A DNA stretch of 64,000 bases from positions 40,232 through 104,231 of the forward strand of contig NZ_JAEULZ010000010.1 of NCBI RefSeq assembly GCF_016793485.1. The letters run 5' to 3'. Under the pieces are notes generated by a model. The model was not told where the DNA came from, made no database searches, and worked only from the letters and a program-made list of their open reading frames with translations. The position numbers and the translations under genes were made by a program. Shown one piece after another: positions 1 through 6,990 of the stretch. Position 1 is the stretch's first letter; each line of letters opens with the position of its first letter. This stretch comes from Mesorhizobium sp. Lineage in GTDB: Bacteria; Pseudomonadota; Alphaproteobacteria; Rhizobiales; Rhizobiaceae.

Positions 1-1285
1 TCATGACCAGCATGTCGGGTGCGTCGCCCTTGGCGGTGATGGCGAGACGCTGGTGGACGCCGAAACGGTGCTGCTCGTCGACCACGGCAAGCACAAGGTC
101 GCGGAACTTCACCTGCTCCTGGAAAAGCGCATGCGTACCCACCACGATGTCGATCGACCCGTCCTCGAGCCCCGCCAACGTGGTGCTGCGTTCTCGGCCT
201 TTCTCCCGGCCGGTAAGCACCGCGATCCTGAGACCGGCGTGCTCGGCGAGCGGTGCGAGCGTCGCAAAGTGCTGGCGGGCGAGGATTTCGGTCGGCGCCA
301 TCAGCGCCGCCTGTCCGCCAGCCTCGACCGCGCGCGCCATGGCGAGCAGGGCGACCACCGTCTTGCCCGAACCAACATCGCCCTGCAGCAGGCGAAGCAT
401 GCGCTCCGGCTCGGCCATGTCGGCGTTGATCTCAGCCAGAGCGAATTCCTGCGAGCCGGTCAGCGAATAGGGCAGCGCGCTACGGATCGCATCCTCGATC
501 TTGCCGTCGCCCGTCAGCGGCCTGCCTGAAAGCCTGCGCAGGTTGGCGCGCATGAGGGCAAGCGAAAGCTGCCCTGCAAGGAACTCGTCATAGGCAAGCC
601 GGCGCCATGCAGTAGCTTCCGGCGAAACGGCGAGCGGGTCCGGCGGATCATGTAGTCGTTTCAGTGCATCGGCGAAGGACGGGAAGCTCTGCTTCCTGGC
701 AACGCTCGGCTCGAGCCAGTCGGGCAGGGCAGGCAGCCTGTCCAGCGCCTGCCCGATGGCGCGCCGCAAGACCTTTCCCGACAGGCCCGCCGTCAAGGGA
801 TAAACGGGCTCTACCAACGGCAGGCTGTCGGCCCCCGACAACGGCGCGATGTGGTCGGGATGGACCATCGACGGCCGACCGTTGAACCATTCCATGCGAC
901 CGGAGACGACGACGTGTTCGCCGACCGGCATCTGCTTCTCCAGGTAGGCGGCATGCGCGTGGAAGAAGGTCAGCGCAATCTCGCCTGTGTCGTCGTGAGC
1001 GAAGACGCGATAGGGCACCGATCGATTCCCGCGTGGCGGCGGCTGGTGGCGGTCGATGCGCACTTCAAGCGTGACGATGGCTCCTTCCGCAGCGCCCGCG
1101 ATGCCCGGCCGGTTGCGCCGGTCGATGACCGAATGCGGCAGCGTGAACAGCAGGTCGCCGACGCGCGCCGGTCGATCGCCTAGATCGGCCGGCACGACCT
1201 TCTCTATCAGCGCGGCCACCTTCGGCCCAACGCCTTCCAGCGCGGTGACCGGCGCAAACAGCGGATCGAGGAGGGACGGTCTCAT
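1..1285 (-). CDS. recG: ATP-dependent DNA helicase RecG (3' end cut off by window edge)
   Basis: RecG is a superfamily 2 helicase that remodels stalled replication forks and Holliday junctions. About 428 N-terminal residues of a usual ~700 are present; the reading frame leaves the window at base 1. The protein starts MRPSLLDPLFAPV. It continues with the wedge/OB domain (roughly residues 50-190), a Walker A motif GDVGSGKT near residue 300 and the DEQH box followed by RFG near residue 400. The helicase C-terminal lobe lies outside the window. The gene diverges from sdhE and mfd, an arrangement typical of Rhizobiales. Identification is firm; only the missing C-terminus is unverified. Confidence 0.95.
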   Translation of the reverse strand, partial: MRPSLLDPLFAPVTALEGVGPKVAALIEKVVPADLGDRPARVGDLLFTLPHSVIDRRNRPGIAGAAEGAIVTLEVRIDRHQPPPRGNRSVPYRVFAHDDTGEIALTFFHAHAAYLEKQMPVGEHVVVSGRMEWFNGRPSMVHPDHIAPLSGADSLPLVEPVYPLTAGLSGKVLRRAIGQALDRLPALPDWLEPSVARKQSFPSFADALKRLHDPPDPLAVSPEATAWRRLAYDEFLAGQLSLALMRANLRRLSGRPLTGDGKIEDAIRSALPYSLTGSQEFALAEINADMAEPERMLRLLQGDVGSGKTVVALLAMARAVEAGGQAALMAPTEILARQHFATLAPLAEHAGLRIAVLTGREKGRERSTTLAGLEDGSIDIVVGTHALFQEQVKFRDLVLAVVDEQHRFGVHQRLAITAKGDAPDMLVM

Positions 1286-1369
1286 GGCGGGAACTTAGGC
1301 AGGAATGGTCCTTCCGCAAAGCTGACAACTGCCGATGTCCACGTTATACCCGCCTCGCAAAGGGACTGG

Positions 1370-1651
1370 ATGATGACCGGCACGGCATTTGCGGGCGAGG
1401 GATTGGATCAGCGACGGCGCAAGCTGCTGTTCCGTTCGTGGCATCGGGGGATACGCGAGATGGACCTGATCCTCGGCGGTTTTGCGGACACGGGCCTCGC
1501 GACCTTGACCGACGCCGAACTCGACCAATATGAGCATTTGCTGGAGTTGCAGGATGCCGACCTGCTCGCCTGGGTCACCGGCACGCAACCCGTCCCCGCC
1601 GCATTCGATACGCCCCTTTTGAAGAAGATCATGGCCTCTCGGGCCACCTGA
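1370..1651 (+). CDS. sdhE: SdhE/YgfY FAD assembly factor
   Basis: This 93-residue protein belongs to the SdhE (Sdh5/YgfY) family, small helical cytoplasmic proteins that promote covalent FAD attachment to the succinate dehydrogenase flavoprotein. The diagnostic RGxxEMD motif is seen as RGIREMD at residues 26-32, followed by the usual acidic helical tail. The start has an AGGGA ribosome binding site just upstream, and a second ATG follows directly, so initiation could be one codon later. It ends 13 bases before mfd on the same strand, so the two may be cotranscribed. Length and motif fit the family well. Confidence 0.9.
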   Translation: MMTGTAFAGEGLDQRRRKLLFRSWHRGIREMDLILGGFADTGLATLTDAELDQYEHLLELQDADLLAWVTGTQPVPAAFDTPLLKKIMASRAT

Positions 1652-1664
1652 AGACATTGATTTC

Positions 1665-4600
1665 ATGAGCCTGCTCGAAAAAATCGGCCTCCCGAAAGGC
1701 CGGACCGGTCAGTTTATCGTCGACGGCGTCGCGGACGGATTCGAGGCCTTCGCGCTCGCGTCCGTCGTTGCGGAAGCCGCGCCCGACGGTCCGGTGCTCT
1801 TCGTCGCGCGCGACGGCCAGCGCCTGCCGGCGATCATCGACGCGCTCGCCTTCGTCGCGCCTGATCTGCCGGTGCTGGAATTTCCGGCCTGGGACTGCCT
1901 GCCCTACGATCGGGTTTCGCCCGGCGCGGACGCTGCGGCCCGGCGTCTGGATGCGCTGGCGGCGATGGCTGCCTTGCGAAAGGCACCGCACCGGGCCCTA
2001 ATCCTCACAACCGCCAATTCGCTGCTGCAGCGCGTACCGCCCGCCGAAGTGATCGAGGCGCAGGGTTTTCGGGCCAAGCCCGGCAATCAGGTCAACATGA
2101 ACGAGTTGATCTCGCGGTTGGAGAAATCCGGCTTCGAGCGCGTGCCGACCGTGCGCGATGTCGGCGAGTTCGCCGTGCGCGGCGGCATCCTCGATCTCTA
2201 TGCGCCAGGCGCGGACGAGGCGCTGCGGCTCGATTTCTTCGGAGACACGTTGGAGACGATCCGCGCCTTCGATGTCGCGACGCAGCGTACGACCGGTGCA
2301 CGGCCGCAGGTCACGCTCCAGCCAATGACCGAGGTCACACTGACGCCTGAGACGATCAGCCGTTTCCGGCGCAACTACATCGAGGCGTTTGGCGCGCCGT
2401 CTCGCGACGACGGGCTTTACGCGGCCATCAGCGAGAGCAGGCGCTTTGCCGGCATGGAGCACTGGCTGCCCTTCTATTACGAGCGGCTGGACACGCTGTT
2501 CGACTATCTCCCGGGCGCTCCGGTTGTGTTCGACCATCTCGCCAAAGAGGCGCTGGACGAGCGCAACAAGCTGATCCTCGACTACTACGAGGCGCGCCGC
2601 CAGCAGGCTAGCGCGGCGCTCAAGGAAGCGGTGCCGTACAAGCCGACGCCACCCGGCTTGCTGTACCTGACGCCCGATGACGTCGCTGCTGCGCTCCCCG
2701 ACCATCTGGCCATCGAGTTCACGCCCTTCGATACGCCCGATGCCGGTCCTCGCAAGGTCCTGCACGCGGGGTCGCGCGCCGGACGCTCCTTTGCTGAGGA
2801 ACGGGCTGACCCCAACGCCAATGTCTTCCAGGCCGCGGTCGATCACATCTCTTCCGTCCGCGCAGCCAAGCGTCGCGTCGTAGTCGCCGGCTGGAGCGAC
2901 GGCTCGCTCGACCGGCTGACGCAAATTCTGGTCGAACACAAGCTCGGCAACCTCAAGTCGGTCGCCACGCTGGCCGACATCGAGAAACTCGAGGCCGGGC
3001 AGGCGGGCGCGGCCGTTTTGCCGCTGGAGGCCGGTTTCGAGACCGACCGGCTGGTGGTCGTCGCAGAACAGGACATTCTGGGCGACCGGCTCGTGCGGCG
3101 CTCCAAGCGACGCAAGAAGGCGTCCGATTTCATTGCCGAGGCGGCATCGCTGTCGGCCGGCGACATTGTCGTGCATGCCGACCATGGCATCGGGCGGTTC
3201 ATCGGCCTGAAGACGATCGAGGCGGCCGGCGCGCCGCACGATTGCCTCGAAATCCACTACGCTGCGGACGGGCGGCTCTACCTCCCAGTCGAGAACATCG
3301 AACTGCTGTCGCGCTACGGGTCGGACTCCGCCGAGGCGCAGCTTGACCGGCTGGGCGGCGGCGCATGGCAATCGCGCAAGGCCAAGCTGAAGCGACGCCT
3401 GCTGGAGATGGCGGGCCAACTGATCCGCATCGCGGCAGAGCGCAAGATGCGCACCGCAAAGGCTTTCAACGCGCCGGAAGGACTCTACGGCGAGTTTTCG
3501 GCCCGTTTCCCATACGAGGAGACCGACGACCAGCAGAACGCGATCGACGCCGTGCTGGACGATCTGTCGCTCGGCCGTCCTATGGATCGCCTGATCTGCG
3601 GCGACGTCGGCTTCGGCAAGACAGAGGTCGCCTTGCGCGCCGCCTTCGTCGCGGCGATGGAAGGCGTGCAGGTTGCGGTCGTGGTGCCGACCACCCTGCT
3701 GTCGCGCCAGCACTTCAAGACGTTCTCGCAGCGCTTCGCCGGGCTGCCGATTACGGTGCGACAGGCGTCGCGCCTTGTCGGGACTAAGGAGCTCGCCGAA
3801 ACCAAGAAAGGGCTTGCCGATGGCACGGTGGACATCGTCGTCGGCACCCATGCGCTGCTCGGCAGCTCGATTTCCTTCAAGAATCTCGGCCTGCTGATTG
3901 TCGATGAGGAGCAGCATTTCGGCGTCAAGCACAAGGAGCGGCTGAAGGAACTGAAGAGCGACGTGCATGTGCTGACGCTCTCGGCGACGCCTATCCCGCG
4001 CACGCTGCAACTGGCGCTGACGGGCGTACGCGAGCTGTCGCTGATCGCAACGCCGCCGGTTGACCGCATGGCGGTGCGCACCTTCATCTCGCCCTTCGAT
4101 CCGCTTGTCATCCGCGAGACGCTGCTGCGCGAACGCTATCGCGGCGGCCAGAGTTTTTACGTCGTGCCGCGCATCGCGGATCTGGACGAGGTCGGCAGCT
4201 TCCTGCGCGAGCAGGTGCCGGAACTGAAATTCGCCACCGCCCACGGCCAAATGCCGCCCGGCGAACTCGACGACATCATGAACGCGTTCTACGACGGTCA
4301 GTACGATGTCCTGCTGTCGACCACGATCGTGGAATCCGGCCTCGACATCCCGACCGCAAACACGCTGATCGTGCATCGCGCCGACATGTTCGGACTGGCG
4401 CAGCTCTACCAGCTGCGCGGGCGGGTAGGGCGATCCAAACTGCGCGCATACGCGCTGTTCACCCTGCCTGCCAACCGCAAGCTGACCGATACGGCCGACC
4501 GCCGCCTGAAGGTGCTGCAGTCGCTCGATACGCTCGGCGCCGGCTTCCAGCTTGCCAGCCACGATCTGGACATTCGCGGCGCGGGCAACCTGCTTGGCGA

Positions 4601-5162
4601 GGAACAGTCCGGCCATATCAAGGAAGTCGGCTTCGAGCTCTATCAGCAGATGCTTGAGGAAGCGGTCTCAGAAATCCGCGACACCGGCGAGGCTGTCGAT
4701 GGCGGCTGGTCGCCGCAGATCACCGTTGGCACGGCGGTTATGATCCCGGAGGGTTATGTACCGGATCTTCAATTGCGCCTGGCGCTCTATCGCCGCCTCG
4801 GCGATCTGGAGACACCAGAAGAGATCGACGCGTTCGGGGCGGAGTTGATCGACCGGTTCGGCCCGCTCCCCGACGAGGTCCAGCACCTGCTGAAGATCGT
4901 CTTCATCAAGGCACTGTGCCGTCAGGCCAACGTCGAGAAACTGGATGCCGGCCCGAAGGGCGTCGTCATCCATTTCCGCGAGAAGAAGTTCCCCGACCCG
5001 GCCGGGCTGGTGCGCTACATCGGCGAACAGGGCTCGCTTGCAAAAATACGGCCGGACCACAGCATCGTCTTCATCCGCGATTGGCCGAATGCCGAGAAGC
5101 GGCTGGCCGGCTCCGCTGTGGTGATGACCCAGCTTGCGCGCATGGCGTCGAAGGCAGCCTGA
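1665..5162 (+). CDS. mfd: transcription-repair coupling factor Mfd
   Basis: Mfd removes RNA polymerase stalled at DNA lesions and recruits UvrA for nucleotide excision repair. The 1165 residues match the family length. Visible in order are the UvrB-like N-terminal region, the CarD-like polymerase-interaction domain (GDIVVHADHGIGRF near residue 500), Walker A GDVGFGKTE near 645, the DEEQHFG box near 747, the RGRVGR helicase motif near 920 and the TRCF C-terminal domain from about 1025. The stop is followed after one base by the next gene. No frameshift or missing motif was seen. Very long antisense frames opposite this gene are a by-product of high GC content. Confidence 0.97.
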   Translation: MSLLEKIGLPKGRTGQFIVDGVADGFEAFALASVVAEAAPDGPVLFVARDGQRLPAIIDALAFVAPDLPVLEFPAWDCLPYDRVSPGADAAARRLDALAAMAALRKAPHRALILTTANSLLQRVPPAEVIEAQGFRAKPGNQVNMNELISRLEKSGFERVPTVRDVGEFAVRGGILDLYAPGADEALRLDFFGDTLETIRAFDVATQRTTGARPQVTLQPMTEVTLTPETISRFRRNYIEAFGAPSRDDGLYAAISESRRFAGMEHWLPFYYERLDTLFDYLPGAPVVFDHLAKEALDERNKLILDYYEARRQQASAALKEAVPYKPTPPGLLYLTPDDVAAALPDHLAIEFTPFDTPDAGPRKVLHAGSRAGRSFAEERADPNANVFQAAVDHISSVRAAKRRVVVAGWSDGSLDRLTQILVEHKLGNLKSVATLADIEKLEAGQAGAAVLPLEAGFETDRLVVVAEQDILGDRLVRRSKRRKKASDFIAEAASLSAGDIVVHADHGIGRFIGLKTIEAAGAPHDCLEIHYAADGRLYLPVENIELLSRYGSDSAEAQLDRLGGGAWQSRKAKLKRRLLEMAGQLIRIAAERKMRTAKAFNAPEGLYGEFSARFPYEETDDQQNAIDAVLDDLSLGRPMDRLICGDVGFGKTEVALRAAFVAAMEGVQVAVVVPTTLLSRQHFKTFSQRFAGLPITVRQASRLVGTKELAETKKGLADGTVDIVVGTHALLGSSISFKNLGLLIVDEEQHFGVKHKERLKELKSDVHVLTLSATPIPRTLQLALTGVRELSLIATPPVDRMAVRTFISPFDPLVIRETLLRERYRGGQSFYVVPRIADLDEVGSFLREQVPELKFATAHGQMPPGELDDIMNAFYDGQYDVLLSTTIVESGLDIPTANTLIVHRADMFGLAQLYQLRGRVGRSKLRAYALFTLPANRKLTDTADRRLKVLQSLDTLGAGFQLASHDLDIRGAGNLLGEEQSGHIKEVGFELYQQMLEEAVSEIRDTGEAVDGGWSPQITVGTAVMIPEGYVPDLQLRLALYRRLGDLETPEEIDAFGAELIDRFGPLPDEVQHLLKIVFIKALCRQANVEKLDAGPKGVVIHFREKKFPDPAGLVRYIGEQGSLAKIRPDHSIVFIRDWPNAEKRLAGSAVVMTQLARMASKAA

Positions 5163-5163
5163 T

Positions 5164-5571
5164 ATGCCCGGCGAAACGAACTTGCAGAAACTGCTCGGCT
5201 CGATGTCGCCCGAGCTGTTGCCGGATGTATTCGTCTTTGTGACCTTGCCGCAGGAAGCTGCTATACCAGATGGCGTCGCGCCTCTCATGACCTTCCGGGA
5301 GAGGGAGGGTCTGACTCTTATCGTTCGAGAAAGCGAGGCGAGGGCGTTTGAACTCCCCTTTGCCTTCCCGAGCCGCATGATCACCCTGAACGTGCATTCC
5401 TCGCTGGAGGCCGTAGGGTTCCTGGCCGTCATCACGACGCGGCTCGCTGCGGCCGGAATGGGCGTGAACCCCATTTCCGCCTATTTCCACGACCATCTCT
5501 TCGTCCCGTCTGAGCGGGCAGATGAAGCGATGCAGCTGCTTCTGCGATTGGTCGACGACAACAGGAAGTGA
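5164..5571 (+). CDS. ACT-domain protein (COG3602-like)
   Basis: A 135-residue cytoplasmic protein that looks like a stand-alone tandem ACT-like fold. Its C-terminal half (LNVHSSLEAVGFLAVITTRL, then GVNPISAYFHDHLFVP) resembles the COG3602 family of small predicted amino-acid-binding regulators. There is no enzymatic domain. The ATG lies one base after the mfd stop, so translation is probably coupled to mfd. A longer in-frame start inside mfd exists but is less likely. Ligand and partner cannot be told from sequence. Confidence 0.75.
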   Translation: MPGETNLQKLLGSMSPELLPDVFVFVTLPQEAAIPDGVAPLMTFREREGLTLIVRESEARAFELPFAFPSRMITLNVHSSLEAVGFLAVITTRLAAAGMGVNPISAYFHDHLFVPSERADEAMQLLLRLVDDNRK

Positions 5572-5659
5572 ACGCCATATTCAACTGACTATAGCGTGAC
5601 TATCGTGGTAGTCTGGCATGCGGCAAAAGCTGTCGCCGAAAGCAACATTGGAGACCGAA

Positions 5660-5866
5660 ATGAAGATCAGCGCGCGCAACCTGCTCAAGGGCAAGGTTCT
5701 GGAGATCACCAAGGGTGCCACCACGGCGCACGTCAAGCTCGACGTTGCCGGAACCAGCGTCACCGCGTCCGTCACGAACGAGGCCGTCGACGAACTGAAG
5801 CTCAAGGTTGGCCAGCAAGCCTACGCGGTCATCAAGGCGTCGGATGTGATGATCGCCGTGGACTGA
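5660..5866 (+). CDS. Mop/TOBE-domain molybdenum-binding protein
   Basis: A 68-residue single-domain protein of the TOBE/Mop (molbindin) family. It starts [13 protein letters not shown] and contains the typical [11 protein letters not shown] strand and a C-terminal [13 protein letters not shown]. Family members assemble into small oligomers that bind molybdate or tungstate and buffer it in the cytoplasm. The GGAGACCGAA sequence before the ATG supplies the ribosome binding site. The stop overlaps the trmO start (TGATG). A periplasmic molybdopterin-fold gene lies nearby on the other strand, which gives a weak shared molybdenum theme. Binding of molybdate is inferred from the family. Confidence 0.85.
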   Translation: MKISARNLLKGKVLEITKGATTAHVKLDVAGTSVTASVTNEAVDELKLKVGQQAYAVIKASDVMIAVD

Positions 5867-6360
5867 TGGTTCGCCTGAACGAGATCCGCGAGAACGAGAT
5901 CGCGGTCGACGCGCCGGCGCCGACCGACGCAGGGCTGGTATTCATCGGGCGCATCCATACGCCATGGACATCGCGCCTCGAATGTCCACGCCAGGGAAGG
6001 GCGGACGGGCCGATGTGCACCGTGGAGGTATTTGACCCGTGGACCGAGGCGCTCGACGGCGTCGAGGCGTTTGAACGGCTGGAAATTCTCTACTGGCTGC
6101 ACGAGTCCAGGCGCGATCTCGTGAAACAGAGCCCGGCCAATGACGGCACTGTGCGCGGGACGTTCGCGTTGCGAACTCCGGTTCGTCCCAACCCGATCGG
6201 AACTTCTGTCGCCACGTTTGTATCTCGCGATGGAAATCGGCTTCTCGTCCGCGGCATGGATTGCCTCGACGGAACGCCGTTGCTCGACCTGAAGCCGGAC
6301 AGGACGTTGTTCACGCCCATCGCCCCGCCGCAGAAAGGTGATTTCGAAGTCGGCGGCTGA
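5866..6360 (+). CDS. trmO: tRNA (N6-threonylcarbamoyladenosine37)-N6-methyltransferase TrmO
   Basis: A 164-residue TrmO/TsaA-like (YaeB/VirR family) protein. TrmO uses S-adenosylmethionine to methylate t6A37 in certain tRNAs. Family hallmarks seen are the N-terminal FIGRIHTPW strand, [13 protein letters not shown] in the middle and the [13 protein letters not shown] signature near residue 100. The ATG overlaps the stop of the Mop gene by one base. Reading the frame farther upstream would run through the Mop gene in a wrong frame, so the overlapping ATG is preferred. Alternative annotations use TsaA or SAM-dependent methyltransferase. Confidence 0.85.
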   Translation: MVRLNEIRENEIAVDAPAPTDAGLVFIGRIHTPWTSRLECPRQGRADGPMCTVEVFDPWTEALDGVEAFERLEILYWLHESRRDLVKQSPANDGTVRGTFALRTPVRPNPIGTSVATFVSRDGNRLLVRGMDCLDGTPLLDLKPDRTLFTPIAPPQKGDFEVGG

Positions 6361-6363
6361 AGG

Positions 6364-6852
6364 CTACTGCACTTCGATCTTCACGACATCGCGCACGTAG
6401 CGCGCGCCGCGCTTGTCGCCGGGCACCACCAGCCTGTATCCTTCCGTATTCGCGATCGGTTCGCCATCTCGACCCGTCGCAAGCTGGATCGGGGCGTTGC
6501 CGAAACTCGGATCGATCTCGCCGACCGAGAAAACGATGCGATATCCGTCGCGCCCTTCCACGACGAGGCTGTGCTTCAGTTGTTCGTTGTGGCCCGGCAG
6601 TTCGGCGATCCCGCGCGATTGCAGAATGCTCCACAGCAGTGGGCCAGTGTACCTGCCGCGCTCTTCTCCCTTCGACGTCTGGTAACGCACGTTCTGTTCG
6701 ACAGCAGGAAGGCTTGACAGTTCATCAAAACTCATCACGCCCGTCGTAACTGCCACGCCCGCGATCTCGATCCCGTGCGGCGGCTTGTCCTGTCCCGTTG
6801 CGAAGGACGAGAGTGCTACTACCAATGCGAGTGCGGCAACGAAAATCTTCAT
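6364..6852 (-). CDS. periplasmic molybdopterin-domain (SUOX-like) protein
   Basis: A 162-residue exported protein resembling the oxidoreductase molybdopterin-binding fold seen in sulfite-oxidase-like proteins. The start at MKIFVAALALV gives a clean signal peptide (cleavage near SSFATG) and has GAGG upstream; longer in-frame starts would bury the signal. Visible landmarks are YTGPLLWSIL, VEGRDGYRIVFSVGEIDP and GYRLVVPGDKRGARYV. The domain is much shorter than a full enzyme and I see no obvious cofactor cysteine, so catalytic activity is doubtful. It lies downstream of rne behind a strong terminator and converges with trmO, with 3 bases between the stops. Confidence 0.65.
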   Translation of the reverse strand: MKIFVAALALVVALSSFATGQDKPPHGIEIAGVAVTTGVMSFDELSSLPAVEQNVRYQTSKGEERGRYTGPLLWSILQSRGIAELPGHNEQLKHSLVVEGRDGYRIVFSVGEIDPSFGNAPIQLATGRDGEPIANTEGYRLVVPGDKRGARYVRDVVKIEVQ

Positions 6853-6922
6853 CGGAAATCGGCCTCGGAGCGATATATCCGAACGTATCGTACGGTGACG
6901 CGCCGGACAATGCGGCGCACAA

Positions 6923-6952
6923 AAAAGGCGCGGTGTCAGCACCGCGCCTTTT
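6923..6952 (-). terminator. strong rho-independent terminator after rne
   Basis: A perfect 13-bp stem (AAAAGGCGCGGTG paired with CACCGCGCCTTTT) with a TCAG loop lies between the rne stop and the next minus-strand gene. A T-run follows on either strand, so it can act in both directions; its position suits rne termination. Confidence 0.85.
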
Positions 6953-6990
6953 CATACCTTTTGGCGAGCCACAGAAACGTGGCTACGGCC

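Noticed and set aside
1998-4616. 872-codon open frame on the minus strand opposite mfd
   Set aside because: It is antisense to a complete, motif-intact gene and has no recognisable domain; long antisense frames are common in GC-rich DNA.
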